Shown here piece after piece: positions 1 to 12,160 of a stretch of DNA of 64,000 nt. Position numbers and translations under genes: made by a program. Source of the stretch: Pholis gunnellus (taxonomy: Eukaryota; Chordata; Actinopteri; Perciformes; Pholidae); assembly GCA_910591455.2 (NCBI GenBank), contig OU342809.1, positions 5,840,363 through 5,904,362 on the forward strand. Direction: 5' to 3'. The first letter of the stretch is position 1. Each line of letters begins with the position of its first letter. Under the pieces are notes generated by a model. That model saw nothing but the letters and a program-made list of their open reading frames with translations, was not told the origin of the DNA and made no database searches.

Positions 1-1337
1 TTTGTTTGCTGTTGAACTAAATGTTAGAATGTGGAATGCTAGAACAGGCGTGTTATCTAAGTGACTTTGAGGGTAGTTTGTTCCTTGGAGCCAGACACCC
101 GTTTGCAGCCGTCGCAGAAAGCGGCTAACCTCCCGGGGCTTGCGTGCACTGCAGTGTTTACTGTCAATGGAGGGGACGACAAAAAACATGTGATTTTATT
201 GAGTCAGCGAGGACCAAGATCACCAAACATTTTCAGCACCTTGTTGAGTGCATGCTTCAAAGGACTGAGATAGGTTGTAAAAGCATAAACGGGCCCATCG
301 AAGTGGAAAACACTTCTTGGTCCAATAGTTTCCTAATACTTAGTGGAACTGCCAGAAGGGAAGTGGTGTGCAGCTGTGAATAGATTCTGAGAGAGGACTG
401 TGTAATTTGGTACTAATTATACGGTAAACGGCGACAGTTTTCAATTGTTACACTGATAATTAATTCCAATTAATATTTGGCGTAGCCTAGAGTCTCATTT
501 TGTTCACAGAAGGGATTTTTGCATGCTCAGCTACATGTAGAAAAATCCTGTGTGGTTGAGTGTTACAGGCAACTTACAATTAGACAAAGAATTACCTCTC
601 CTATAATAAATCAAAGCTTATTTGTGTGGATGAGTTTATAGCAATTATAAAATGATTCTGATATTCTAAGTTAAATTTGCAAAGAAATTCACAATTATGC
701 TAAAAATCTGTGTTAAATATATTCTCTGGGAATAATGGGAGTGCGATACCTTAATGATAGATTTTTGCCAGTTTTTAGTAATTAGGATTACAGCACTTTT
801 GTTCTGGAATATTCTCTGCCCTTTTGTTTCTCTCGCATCATTCCTTGGCTCTCTCTTATACACTCAAATACTAACCAGGTGTGCTTTAATACCAAATGAC
901 ACAGTCCTTTCCAGGAAACATTACAGGAAATGAATCTGAAATTAGAGGACAGGTAAAAGAAAGTCCACAAGCGATTCACATTTAGAATCCCGGATGCTAT
1001 TCTGATTGCGAAAAGACTTTCATATCTGACAAAATTACAGATTAAGGCCTGATTCAGAACAATATGTCTTTGCTGTGTCGTTTTATCAATTATCTAACAA
1101 AATGCTATAGTCAAAGTTTGTATGTTGTTTACTATGATAGTTTCAACATTATTTTCCATGCAGCACAGTTTCAAGTATGCTTGCTATAGTGTTATGGAGT
1201 GCTCTCTGAAAAATTAAGTTTTGTATTCACTGAGCTGCATCCTGCTATCTCATAAATGAATAGCCAGGATGAATTGCAATTCCTTTCTAAGGACACTCAA
1301 TCCAAGCATTGTGCTTTTATAATGATAACTTGGAAAA
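1..1337. other. Unassigned non-coding stretch
   Basis: AT-rich sequence with only short overlapping ORFs (up to 79 codons) that resemble no protein I know. The first 380 bases are somewhat richer in CpG and GC than what follows, but I see no splice-bounded exon or promoter motif. No repeat family recognised. Confidence 0.5.
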
Positions 1338-1425
1338 GGCCGGATGTAGCTCAGTGGGTAACAGGTTGTCCTTTAACGTCAAGGTTGGCAGTTTGATGCC
1401 TGACAAAAAAACAAGTTGCACCCCA
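1338..1425 (+). repeat. tRNA-derived SINE head (decayed)
   Basis: The segment has the two internal RNA polymerase III promoter blocks of a tRNA in the right order. An A-box-like TAGCTCAGTGGGTAA lies at about 1346-1360 and a degraded B-box-like AGTTTGATGCC at about 1390-1400, roughly 30 bases apart. The arrangement matches the 5' tRNA-related head of fish SINEs. The B box departs from GGTTCRANNCC and no complete cloverleaf with a paired acceptor stem can be drawn, so a working tRNA gene is unlikely. A short A-run follows at about 1404. A tRNA pseudogene is the main alternative. Confidence 0.6.
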
Positions 1426-2433
1426 GGCGCATAACAATATCTGCAGTTATTCAAGTTTCTCGCCAAAACGACATTTTACATCATGATAACTTAATAATTG
1501 ATCTTTGCATAATACTCATTTTTTACTGAATAAGGCTTAAACGCATCACAATTTTACTAAATGTAACCTCCACATGTTAGCTGTCAGCTCCATTATTTAG
1601 CCAAGCAGGACTGTGCTGCCCATCAGCGGCTAACCGCTAATGTTATCTACCTCTCCTCCTGAAGATTTAAACACTGATTTGTTGTTCACTTCGTAGCGTT
1701 ATCAGGGATTTGGGACAAGAAAGCATTCATGCATGAATTCACCACGAGTAGTGACTCCATTACTGGAGTCATGTTTTCATGGGTGGATCCCTGTTTCTGT
1801 TGCATGTAAGTCTTGCTCATGCGTGCAATACAGTTTAACTAGTTCTGCCATCTGTTCCACACCATTACGCTGATTGAACGTTAGAAGTAGCGAGGTAACG
1901 GAAATGCAGCAATGCATAGCAACGACGACTGAAAGTTAGAAAACCTGGATTTAAAATCCTTCCTTTGTGAGGAAGGTAAGGCCTTTAACGTACTCTATTT
2001 GTTCAACTTTAAGGACACATACAATGGACTTTGGATGAAAGAATTTGAACTGAAATTTTGTTTGTTTGCAATAAAATGCCCATAACTACATGAAGACATG
2101 GAAGTCACAACATGTAGCATTAACACGATGTCGAAAGGAAGAAACCCAGAGGCACATCCCATGAATAAAAAATAACAACTTCTCATTCACGTATGGGTAA
2201 GTAAAACACAGGGCTGTCTTGTCCTTAATAAATCTATCAATAACTTATGTCTTTGAACACGTTCATACCTTCATGTGTTCGCCATCTGCTAGAATTCATT
2301 ACATCGTCAGAGCTACAACAGTACAGTAAAAAAATGTATTATTGGAACAAGTTGCTCTTTTTTTCCCTAAATCCCACACTAGTTAAAGAGGAGACACAAT
2401 ATGATTCATAAAGGAAATGACTCATCTCACAAG
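1426..2433. other. Unassigned non-coding stretch
   Basis: No gene or repeat family recognised. It contains one small perfect inverted repeat at 1752-1771 (8-bp arms TGACTCCA/TGGAGTCA, loop TTAC), short enough that chance is possible. Confidence 0.45.
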
Positions 2434-2454
2434 CGCGTGTGTGTGTGTGTGTGT
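2434..2454. repeat. (GT)n microsatellite
   Basis: About ten GT units, preceded by GCGC. A simple dinucleotide tract typical of fish intergenic DNA. Confidence 0.9.
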
Positions 2455-3614
2455 TGGCCTGTCGTCAGATGTGGCTGCACATGAAGCATAAACAAATGCA
2501 CCAAATAACTCTGCATATGGGAGTGAAACCTTAATCCTATTTCCAGTCTGGCTGATGTTGAAGACACAGAGGGAACGGCCATGCCTGTCTCTTTGCTTCT
2601 CGCTTCCACCAACCTGTGCCTCGGTTAGTGAGGGACACTAAAGCAGGCAACATGCACTGTAGCCCCATTATGTCACTTCTCTTTTCAGTGTAATGTATTC
2701 ATTTTACACAATGTTGTTTCTTTCCAAAGCTCCTGTCTGATATTGTCTACAACACCTACTTATATCTCAAACACGATGCCAAAGCTTCTTGAGCTGTGGC
2801 GTCAAATAAAAGCAGGAGTTAAACAGGGACGTGTCTGAACCCCGAGTCCAGTTACCAATTGTTACTGTCACAGAGGTGACTCTTTCAGTAGTCGTGTGGC
2901 AGAACGTTGTGCCTCCATCATGTTACTTTGTGCAAAAGCAACATTGAAAAACTACCAAGAATAAGATAACATAGAACTCTATTTATTGTCAGAGGAAAAT
3001 GTAGTAGCAGGAAGAATAGGGGCGTAGTCAACATGGTCTTAATCTCTTTCTATTGCTTGCTCAAAACGTACAACTGTTTACTCTGCAGTGGATTTGCAGG
3101 AGACTCACGTCCGTATTTTCATCCCGCCAGATTTATTATCTCGGCATGTAATTGAAAATGCTGCCTCCATACATGCTTTTCCCTTCCATATTTCTCAGGG
3201 TGAAATGCTGTTTTGAATTGGTCCAGTTTTGATGCTGTTAATGTTACCTTTACTGTCATGTGTTTGGAATTTTTCTTCACAACTGAACACTTTCATACCT
3301 ATCTGCCAGCTATTGTGTCACTGCCCATGCAGATGTGCATTTATGTTTATTAACACTCCCCCGGGGATCGAGGATAAGTGCCATTCAGAAGAACATTCTC
3401 ATTGAAAACCTGCCAAACCTTCATGTAATAAAAACCTGAATAAAATGATACTTGAAAAACAAAAGTGACCTTCGTTTCTTTGAAAAAAAAAAAAAAAGCG
3501 CATACAATGGGCATCTTTTTAAAAATACTGTATTCCGAGGCTCAATTTAGCTCAGAACATGCAGTCGGTGCACACAATAACACACTGCCTGAGTGTGGGT
3601 CCTACTTTGTGGTT
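2455..3614. other. Unassigned non-coding stretch
   Basis: No recognisable gene or repeat. It includes an uninterrupted A-run at about 3483-3497 inside a short spurious ORF. Confidence 0.45.
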
Positions 3615-3797
3615 TCATGCTTCGCCATCATCAGGTCCGAATATGACTTTGTCCAATACCAATATAACGACCTCAGCTGTATTTTGTGTTTCGTTCAAAT
3701 TAGTGAACGTTTGCATGCTAATACTGTAAAGCAAGCTGGTGAACATGGCAAACATTATACCTGCTTTACCTCACCATGTTGGCATTGTTAGCAGTAA
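3615..3797 (+). repeat. Dispersed teleost repeat, internal part (family R1)
   Basis: The text CATCATCAGGTC, then a stretch reading CAGCTGTATTTTGTGTTT, then GGTGAACATGGCAAACATTA and TGTTGGCATTGTTAGCAG follows the order of a non-coding repeat common in percomorph genomes, rich in TTAGCATG-like words. This is an internal piece in plus orientation. Two minus-strand copies of other parts of the same family lie at 38834-39195 and 60185-60345. A short ORF runs through it but has no coding character. The family assignment is from memory of the consensus. Confidence 0.65.
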
Positions 3798-3989
3798 ACT
3801 CACTATCAACGCATCACCTCTTTTTTCCCCAATGCAAAGCCTACACATAAATGTGTTTGTTCAGGCTGTTCTCATGCAGCAATCGTCGCTATACCTACGT
3901 AAATTAATGTTGTGTAGAGATCCCACAAAATGTATTTCTATCTAATCAAAGTAATCGTGAACCAGGAAGGAAAAAACAACACTTAACAT

Positions 3990-4210
3990 GGTGGTTAAGG
4001 TGGATGGGTCAAACAGAACTGGTCTTTCACCCAGGAGGTCGCCCTTTGTGCCCCGTTGGAAACAAGAAGTCGACGTGGCTTTATTTGTCACGTAACTTCC
4101 ATACTTAAGTAATCCCACTTCTGTAATTATTTTAACCCATGTCACAGTCTTTTCCTAAACCTAAACAAGCAGTTATGTTGCCTAAACCTAACTAAGTTGT
4201 TTACTGAGAA
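3990..4210 (+). repeat. Dispersed teleost repeat (family R2), copy 1
   Basis: It shares an ordered set of words with 54445-54695: GTGGATGGGTCAA, TTTCACCC, GTCGAC or GTCAAC after GAAACAA, AAGTAACTTC-like text, then TTTTCCTAAACCTAA and GTTGCCTAAACCTAAC. The tail of repeated CCTAAAC words is typical of this percomorph family. No ORF of note. Copy 1 is more diverged in its middle than the 54-kb copy. Confidence 0.65.
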
Positions 4211-4257
4211 GACAGAATTTATTTTGAAAATACCGTTAAATGTAATAAGCAGAAATT

Positions 4258-4575
4258 GTGTTGCTGGAGTTTCTTTGGAAAAAGCACAAAAAAGGGGGTG
4301 AACACTTTTGTGTCCTTGTAAGACCTAAAATTCTTTTTGGTAACTCTGCGGCAGAACATCAGCAAGTACCACAGGACTTTGCTGACGTGTTTTTCATAGT
4401 CAAATTGCCAAACAGCTTTGTAACCAAACTGATTCAGATACTGCAGAGAAGCTTGGCGCCTGAGAGTAACCTGCCTGTCATTGAGAGGTTTAAAAGTGGC
4501 CCATTTTCACTCTTGATTGACGAGTCCATTGACGAGAGAGATGACAAGCAGCTTGTGCTCTTATTTGACGTTTAG
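4258..4575 (+). pseudogene. hAT-family transposase fragment
   Basis: The 105-codon open stretch ends in SGPFSLLIDESIDERDDKQL followed by a short hydrophobic strand. This matches the start of the RNase-H-like catalytic core of hAT transposases and their domesticated ZBED-type relatives, in which SL-IDES-D carries the first catalytic aspartate (D88 here, codon at 4519-4521). The preceding 30 residues, with a helix ending in SLAPE, also fit the linker that comes before this core. A full hAT transposase is about 550-700 residues. The frame stops at TAG right after the first catalytic block, and I see no second Asp or Glu block downstream. No terminal inverted repeats were found. The ATG is simply the first in frame and not a meaningful start. 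A domesticated exon is possible but unsupported. Confidence 0.65.
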
Positions 4576-5078
4576 AGGAGCAGAGAGCAGCAACTTGTTT
4601 ATGCTGATCCAAAACACGGTGACAAGGTGACAGTGCCTCACTGCAGTGATCTGTCTGCCTATGTGTGCCATGCAAATAGCTGGGGAGCGTGTACATGTAC
4701 AACACTGTTGATGTGAGGACAGTAAGTTGTTGTGGGGAAGTAATGAAGCAGCCAGGCCTCTTTTGACTTCCACTCAGTGAAGCAGACTTTAAGTCGGAAT
4801 TTTCACTGGTCAGGAAAACACACAGTAATTAGAGTGAGAGCATGAGGACTGACAGACACTTACAGCACTGCTGGAAATCAAATTGAATACTAACAGCCAA
4901 TGCTACACTACCATTTGATAGACACTAGAAATGCTGAAGAGTGGAAAGAAGGCGTCATGTTCCTGCAGCACAGCACTGAGGGTTAATTGAGACGAACATA
5001 CGCGGGAGGTGAATTCACACTCCAATAAATTCTGAGCACCACGTGTAAACAGGATTTATGGAAATAAATTCTTAACCA
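4576..5078. other. Possible decayed hAT continuation, then unassigned
   Basis: Directly after the stop of the hAT fragment the sequence stays moderately GC-rich to about 4750, but no frame shows a convincing continuation of the transposase. The rest is unassigned. Confidence 0.3.
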
Positions 5079-5195
5079 GGCGGAAACCTCCGGGTCTGAA
5101 AAGCCAACGCGGAAGAGCCTTAAACTTGCATTCTTTCTAATAGCCATTAGGGGGCGACTCCTCTGGTTGCAAATAAGAACTCTGATCATATATTC
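5079..5195 (+). repeat. Dispersed repeat family A, copy 1
   Basis: Shared ordered words define this family in the window: AACCTCCGGGTCTGA, then GCCAACGCGGAAG, CCTTAAACTTGCATTCTTTC, GCCATTAGGGGGCGACTCC and CTCTGGTTGCAAA. Other copies lie at 29488-29592 and 57939-58290 on the same strand and at 7220-7312 reversed. Non-coding, about 110 bp here. The class is uncertain (a non-autonomous DNA element or SINE-like). Confidence 0.75.
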
Positions 5196-5878
5196 TAAAT
5201 CAATATTTAAATTCTGTCCAGCTCTTTTTTAGCATGTCCATTTATTCTGTTTAAAGCCAGTATTTGTGCACAGTTGCAAATAAAGATAGTATGATACTGT
5301 TTAGATTCCAGTGGTGGTTGCATCGGATTGTTTCTGACTCAAAGGATCCAAACATTTCCGAAAACTAGAACCAGACTGATAGAATATATATCCACACACT
5401 TGGATAGTGTATGGATAGTTCACTTTGAACTTTTTGATACTTCAAGAACATTAGATAAGATCAAGCGAGGTGGATCAGTTGTTACCCTGCATTCAAAAAC
5501 TAAAACAAGAAAAAATAGATTCTCCAAAATGTTTTTATCAAACAAAATATTCTGCTTCAATCTATATTTGCTGGCGTTAAGCCTTTCACAAACACTATTT
5601 TATACTGCTGTTTGCTCTCTTGATTGCCGCACATAAAGAGAGGCACACACTGATGATTCATATTCATTAAATAAAGTCCATTTCGTAAATTTCTTTAGGG
5701 TTTGTAAACAAAATATGAGTACAGACAGTTTTTTTTTTAAGCAGACATTTGATACAGCCGTAGTTAGAACTGCTTTGTGCTTTGTGTATGGAAAAATGTC
5801 GATCTTAGACATTTGAAGCGTAGGCATTACTTAATTTTTTATTTTTAACTGTTCTTTGAATGACAAGGACAATGCTAT
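5196..5878. other. Unassigned non-coding stretch
   Basis: AT-rich sequence with a spurious 102-codon ORF. No repeat or gene signature seen. Confidence 0.4.
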
Positions 5879-5921
5879 CTGTCACCAATGGTATGATTAC
5901 AAACCATTCCATTGGTGACAG
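5879..5921. repeat. Perfect 13-bp inverted repeat (hairpin)
   Basis: Arms CTGTCACCAATGG (5879-5891) and CCATTGGTGACAG (5909-5921) are exact reverse complements around a 17-nt spacer. The spacer carries a further AATGGT/ACCATT pairing option with the inner arm bases. No repeat family was recognised around it. Confidence 0.85.
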
Positions 5922-7219
5922 TTGGCTTTGGCTGTTAATAGAACTTCAAATGTGTACCACGAGTTATCCAGCAATGAGTTTGTGTGAATAAAACATGGTG
6001 ATAAAGTTTGCCTTTGTTAGTACTGCTTCGTACTTTGTATGCCGCTAGTGGTCGTTTGATGCAATGATGCTGACTAGCATTGCATTAGAGCTACTGTCCG
6101 GCAGTGCCACAGGTCTGTATTTTTTCCACGCAATTTTCAGATGAAACTGTGGAAAATGTACTAAATAACATGTCAGTGTTCTTCATAGTAAAAATGATTA
6201 CGTGCATGCGTGTAACATGAGAAAACGTTCCTGCACGTCTTTGCTGTGGTTCCTTTATGCATGGTTTGCTTATTGTTAGCCCTGTGTGAGCTTTAGTTCC
6301 CCTCTGTGGACTACCTGGCTGATTGACATTGACTTCCTCTAGCCTTAATTTGCCTTGATGGCTGGGGCCAGCTGCAGCTAATCCATGCATGAGTATAAGC
6401 CGTGGCTTTTAGAGGCCCATGACAACTTGACAAATGACTCATTCATGTTATCAACAGTTTAACTTAAACTTGACTTGCTCTCAGCTTTTTGGGATCCACG
6501 ATCTATAGTAAGACTCATTTGTCAGCAGTACCCCAAAGAACAGACAGGAGTAATTAAGAGTAGTGGGTTGGTGCTCTACCCAAAATTGACCGACATGTTA
6601 TCAGCATCTGTGACCGTAACCAGGTCAGAGCTCCTCCGGCCCAAGGCAAGTGTAGAAATAAAAGTCTGAAGAGAAAGAACATTTTGTTTTCGGCTTGTTT
6701 TTGGTGGGTTTCTCTTTTTGGTGTAAAAAAATTAGATTGTCAAATACACACAAATTCTTATCCAATTCATCATAATCAAAAGGTGGTGCATTAGTTGAAC
6801 AGAGTTTGTTATTAATGTTGTTTCCCAATTTGCACCTCTTTTGGAAGAAGTCGCTCATAATCAAATCAAAGCCAAAAGCATGAGTCATTTATTATATGCA
6901 GCATCAGGGTCATTCTGATGGCAATGTTTTTCTCCTGAATGGGCACAGAACATTTTATTTCTTCTGTTTTCATCGATGCAAGGGAAATATTGAATCTCAA
7001 AAAGACGAGTCACTGCTTGAGTCATGGCTTGGAAAGTGCAATGATCTTGGGTTATGATTTTGATAGCTCTACCTGGTCAGCAAGAAAGGCATGCTGTACT
7101 TGACATTGAACCAGCAATGGAGACCATAAACTCATGTACAACTGATGTAATAAATCAAGGAAGAGGCAGAGTCATTTTCGAACAGACTTTTCTTACAGAC
7201 TATATAATTGGACTTCTTT
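5922..7219. other. Unassigned non-coding stretch
   Basis: No gene, exon or repeat recognised. Short ORFs on both strands only. Confidence 0.4.
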
Positions 7220-7312
7220 TTGGAACCAGAGGAGGTTCCCCCTGGTGGCCATTATAACTAATGCAAGTTCAAGGCAGATACGTATTGGCTTCATTTTTCA
7301 GACCCGGACTTA
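7220..7312 (-). repeat. Dispersed repeat family A, copy 2 (reversed)
   Basis: Read on the minus strand it gives TCCGGGTCTGAAAAATGAAG, then GCCAATACG, CTTGAACTTGCAT, GGCCACCAGGGGGAACCTCC and TCTGGTTCC. This is the same word order as the copies at 5079, 29488 and 57939. About 93 bp with no ends visible. Confidence 0.75.
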
Positions 7313-10066
7313 GACATCTCAGTAATAGTTTGAAAATGTTAAAGTTCAAGGGGTTTCTGAAAGCTAGAGTGATTCAAACGGACATTATTCCTCCCATTTG
7401 TAGTGGGTATGTCACAATCAGCTGCTGGTGAATCATCGGCACTCGGTTTTGCATAACCTGACATGACTTCTGAAGAGTTTACTGTCAACTCAGATCAGGA
7501 CCTGACATTTAAAGCATTACATCCACTTACAGATTGGACATGCCTTCTGCTCTCGGCTCTGGCCGTCTTGTTTGCCAGCATCTTTTTGACAATGTCACTG
7601 AATCCATCGTTTCGATCCACGCAGTCTAATTGTTGTTCCGCTTCAGGTTGATGAAGAACTCGACTTGACTTGACCATAACCCCCCACCATAAGATGGACA
7701 GCAACAGTAATGGCCTCAACATGCTTGGAAGCACAGGGCAAGCTACACACACTGGCCTTTTCATAGGGTAGCACTGCTGACTTATTCTTGCACTGTCAGC
7801 CCAAATAACTTCTTTGTCTTTGTCATGCAGAACTGCTCATCTCTGTTTTTTTTTCTTATACGGTCAGGCTAAAATGCACATTGTTGCTTCCGCATTTGCC
7901 ATTATGGAAAAATTAAAGATGCAATTACACCATTTGACCCGAACTGTGAACCATATGAACAGGTTTCCAAGCAACGTCACAAGTAGGGGGTTGGAAAACA
8001 AATACTAATGACTGAGAGCTTATGAGAAGATAAACATATAGTTGTTACTAAACTACAAGAGCACAAAAGTAATCTTCATTATCCTGAGATGGAAAGCTTA
8101 CAGTTAGCTCAAAACGCAGAATCAGTCCTTAGAACCAGTAATCAAGCCAGAGATCTGGGTTTATAAAGGCGCTGGACGGCTTCACATTAAAAGTGAATGA
8201 AACACCTGTTTTAAGGCAACACAGTTCAGCTCAAACCTTTACTGTGTGTTTAAGGCTGCCTAATGAAGAGTGCAAACATTTGTCAGACTCTTGAGATTGA
8301 TACCTTGCGGTTGACTTTAACATGGCTTTCAATGGAAAATGCAATTGTTAAGCTCATCATTTTTCATCGAAGAAAATAGCAGTTACCACGGTCATGTTGA
8401 ATATGAGTTTTTGCACTAACAGAGAACATCCGGCACAGCGCAAACATTGGCGGACAGCGCATCACATTCTTTCCATTTAAGGTCACCCATTAGTGCACTG
8501 CATCTCTGGACTGGAAGGGGACCGTAGAGGACGCTTGATCCTGTTTTATCTCCCATAGTGGTAACCAAGTGGGCAGTTTGCTGCGTTTCTTTCAAACAAG
8601 GGGGCACCAAGGAGGGCAGCAATGCACTCTCTACACCCCTGCTGCCCATGTATCCTTGATTGTTTATTAACAGGAAACCTGTCTATAGGCAGAAGGAGAA
8701 GTAGTTCCCTGAGGTTTCCTTCGCAGTTCCGGAGGTGCCATTTGGAACACCGGCCAGGCCTGAATCTGATTTTGCTCCGCCTGCTCCTTACGTTCGGTGT
8801 GTCTGCCACCGGTGCCTGTCGAGAACATGTATCACACTGAGCAAGAAACAAGTTGAGTCGCTGACACGACACCATCTGTACATGCAGGTAGCAATCTGTG
8901 CCGTCCTCTTCCTGTCCTGGCCTGCAATCAGTGTCTTCACCACACTGCTTAATGTTTCAAAGCTGATGTAGTTTCTAAAGTGAGCTTCGAGCAGTGAAAT
9001 GGCTGGAGACCTGCCATCTTAATTCTTTCTATAAATTGCAGAGAGGTCTGCCTGGAAAAGGTGAAGGTGAAAATGCAGTTAAATGGATTATGAGTTAATG
9101 GAATATAAACAAACTGTACTAGATATACGGTACTAGACTGTAATAGTACTACAAATTATTATTTTCATTGGGCATTAATCCAATTTTCCTAATTAGTCCT
9201 AACGTCCAAGTTGACATATCTACGAATAATACAAATCCCAAAGATATTTAGTTCAGTCAGTTGCCAAGAGATGAAGAACTGCAAAAAGTCACAGGTGAAA
9301 AGTATTAATTTGTATCCTTTTTGCTTAAAAAAATGTAAATTTGATCATAACAATTCTTTCTTCTTGATAGATTAATTGACTAATCACTACAACTCTATAT
9401 TGTACTATTACAATATGGTAAAAGTATAACAAAGCATCAAAGGAAATCCACTGTCTGTCACTCTTATGTGATCTACCACATGATCACAAACCCTTCATGT
9501 GTGTGAATCAAAAACTTCAATAAGTAATTTTGTTAAATCTTAATTGTAACTTGTTTTGAATCATTTAATTTGGACAAGACCAGTTTGCAGAATTATAACA
9601 TGATATAACAATCTCATCATATCAAGCTATATTGAATTAAAATACCTATTAAATAAATGTGTAGATTTGGGTTTCAAGTGTTCAAGAATGTCCGTTACTC
9701 TTGATTTAAAATGGATTTCAATACATAATGCAGCTGTATTTTGTCAGTTGTAAGCTGTCAATTTCACTGGCGGAATGTACTACTGTAGAAACTTATGAGG
9801 AAGTCATATGTTGTTTGAGAGACTGTGCAACAGCGTCTATGCATATTGTGTGAAAAAAAGCAGGCATGCTGGGATCAACATATTACTGGCATGCATTGCA
9901 CAGATCCTAGATGCTCCCCCAAGAGATGCGGTTCAAGTGGCCTCAGTGAGCAAGTTCTGCACGACTGCCCAGCAGAACACAGCCAGAGTGCATGAAAGTG
10001 GTGTGAGACTGGGAACTTAATATCTTTCGCTCTGGCGAGCCTCTTTAATAGAAGCTGTCTGTCCCA
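7313..10066. other. Unassigned non-coding stretch
   Basis: Mixed composition. 8420-8870 is GC- and CpG-richer than its surroundings and carries overlapping ORFs of up to 109 codons on both strands, none resembling a known protein. I see no splice-bounded exon and no repeat family. Confidence 0.4.
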
Positions 10067-10092
10067 AAGAGAGAGAGAGAGAGAGAGAGAAA
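10067..10092. repeat. (GA)n microsatellite
   Basis: About 12 GA units followed by an A/G-rich tail. It creates an artificial Ser/Leu run in a minus-strand ORF. Confidence 0.9.
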
Positions 10093-11842
10093 AGAAAACA
10101 ACAAAACATGCTCTAGGGTCTAATTTAACCATTGCCACATTGTGTCTGTTTAGATTTTCAAATACATGTAAACTGGAGTGTCTCTTGAATGCTTTGCTGG
10201 GGGCAAACGAAGGTCACCAAAGCAAGACCATGTCATCACGCAAGAGCAAATTGACTGTGTTGTCTCTGCAGAATCAGATTTCCATGTGAGCAGAAATTGC
10301 TTGGGTAATGGATGGTGTTGTAACATAAATGTCCATTGAAATCCCCTGTTGGGTTTGTTCTGAAATATGAATGATCTTTCAAATGTGCAATACAATGTCA
10401 TAGGCAGCCCAACGCGGAATAAATGATTATTGTTAGAAGCTAAAGCAGTTCTTCTGACCTTCATAGCAATAAATTCTACATCATGGCCGGGTAAGAGACA
10501 AACAGATGTGACATAACAACACATCACCCAGGCGCGCTCCGTCATTCCATCTTAGACTGTGTCACTCGAGCATATCAAAGACATGGCATGCATTCAGTGT
10601 TTCGTCCTGGAAACGGTGAGTTTATGGCAAAGACGGGGCATTATGAAGGTGTTATATGGCATTTATACAAAGTACTACAATTTGTCAGAGCAGCACAGAT
10701 TATGTGGCTTCAAGTAAACGAAGAACATGAACATACCTGCTGGTAAAAAGTCCCTCCTTGATCATTCATCTCTCCCTCCATACAGACAGAAAATAGCAAT
10801 TACTGTATAGCCGAAAGTAAAGAAGAGCGTCCGATGATTACTGACTACCTCAGGTGGTGTGCAGCGGCTCTTTGCATGAGCTGTCACATTTCAGTTCTGT
10901 CTACATGATCCATGTTCCACTGCATAGACCATTTACACTGCTGTGATGGGGTCGGTCAACAGGGTGCTGGGAACTCATCATTGTAACTTGTGAGCAGCAC
11001 AAATTAATAAGCACTCAACATGCATAAAAGCATCATTTTACTGTATATGTGCTACAGAAGAGTTTAGACAACCTTGTTTATGTTCATTGACAATGCAGTT
11101 ATTGTTGTGTCCATAGGTGAGGAGGATGGAGCCTAGATGTTTTCAATTCTGTTGATTTCATTTAATTGATTTAAGAATTGATTTTGGAATGTGTCCAATG
11201 ACAGATGTCTCCTCTTTACGATTGGTGTTAACACTCATTTCGCAAAAACAAATACTTTTATAGGTTATCCGAAACAAGATAAACAATGGCCTACTTCATT
11301 TATGCCTGAATGAAAAACTGTGTTTAAATTGAAGAAGCACTCGTCCTCTGCCTGCTGCAGAATGCAGTAGACTCTGTCCCTCTTCATAAGGGGCAGAATT
11401 AGATGTTACCAGGCCATATTTACTGTGTTTAATATCAGGGGTTAAATAGGGCCGGTGTTGGCACATATAGGCCAACCCACTAATATGCTGGTGCCACCAG
11501 GTCAATTTTGCTGGGGCTGGAACACTGAATGTTGTGAGAGTAGCCCCGAGTATAATTTTAAATGCTGTGCAGGCAGACAAAAAACATTGTGTTTGAATGT
11601 GCAAAGTTTTGTGTGCGGTGAGTGACTTAATGCAGGAAGAGTATAGAGGTGAAATGGCAGAGGGCACACGTCCAGATGGAAAAAAAAACAAATCTAAAAG
11701 AATAGGAAGGGTAAGAAGTTAACAGTAAATGTTTTTCTTCATTATGATTGTGACGGTTTATTTTTTACACTTTATGTTGCTCCAAAACAAAGCGAGCGAG
11801 AAGAAAAGCCTTTTAATATTTCAATAACCTAATGTTAACATG
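10093..11842. other. Unassigned non-coding stretch
   Basis: Two 131-codon minus-strand ORFs (10150-10545 and 11296-11691) lie here. Neither shows a domain, signal or family motif and both read as chance ORFs. No repeat recognised. Confidence 0.4.
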
Positions 11843-12160
11843 CAGTGGTGGAAGAAGCGCTCAGATCTTTGACTTCCGGAAAAGTAGCCAATACACAAAG
11901 TCAAATAGGCCTCTACTATACTCTGTTAGAAGTAAAAGTCCTGCATTAAAAATATTAACGTAAAAGTACAAAAGTCTTATACTTAAAGTGCTCATTATGG
12001 GCCATTAGAGAAAATAGTTCATTTTAATATTGAATCATAAGTATTGATGCATTAATGTGTGCATCATTTTAACATTGCAGCTAGCAAAGGTGAAGGTAAT
12101 CTTAATCACTTTAAATACTGCTGTAGTTTAATCTATGATAATACATCATTATGTATGATG
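11843..12160 (+). repeat. Teleost interspersed repeat (CAGTGGTGGAAGAAG family)
   Basis: It opens with CAGTGGTGGAAGAAG, CTCAGATCTTTGACTT and continues with AAGTAAAAGTCCTGCATTAA, GTAAAAGTACAAAAGT and CTCATTATG. Farther on come ATGCATTAATGTG and TTTAATCTATGATAATACAT. This is the order of a very common fish non-autonomous repeat whose full form ends in an inverted copy of the first bases (CATTCCACCACTG-like). That inverted end is missing here, so the copy is 3'-truncated at about 12160. Class by memory: a non-autonomous DNA transposon. Confidence 0.75.

Noticed and set aside
10150..10545. 131-codon minus-strand ORF
   Set aside because: No recognisable motif, and composition like the surrounding non-coding DNA. 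Treated as a chance frame.
11296..11691. 131-codon minus-strand ORF
   Set aside because: No motif, and it abuts an A-run. No exon boundaries with sensible splice sites were found.
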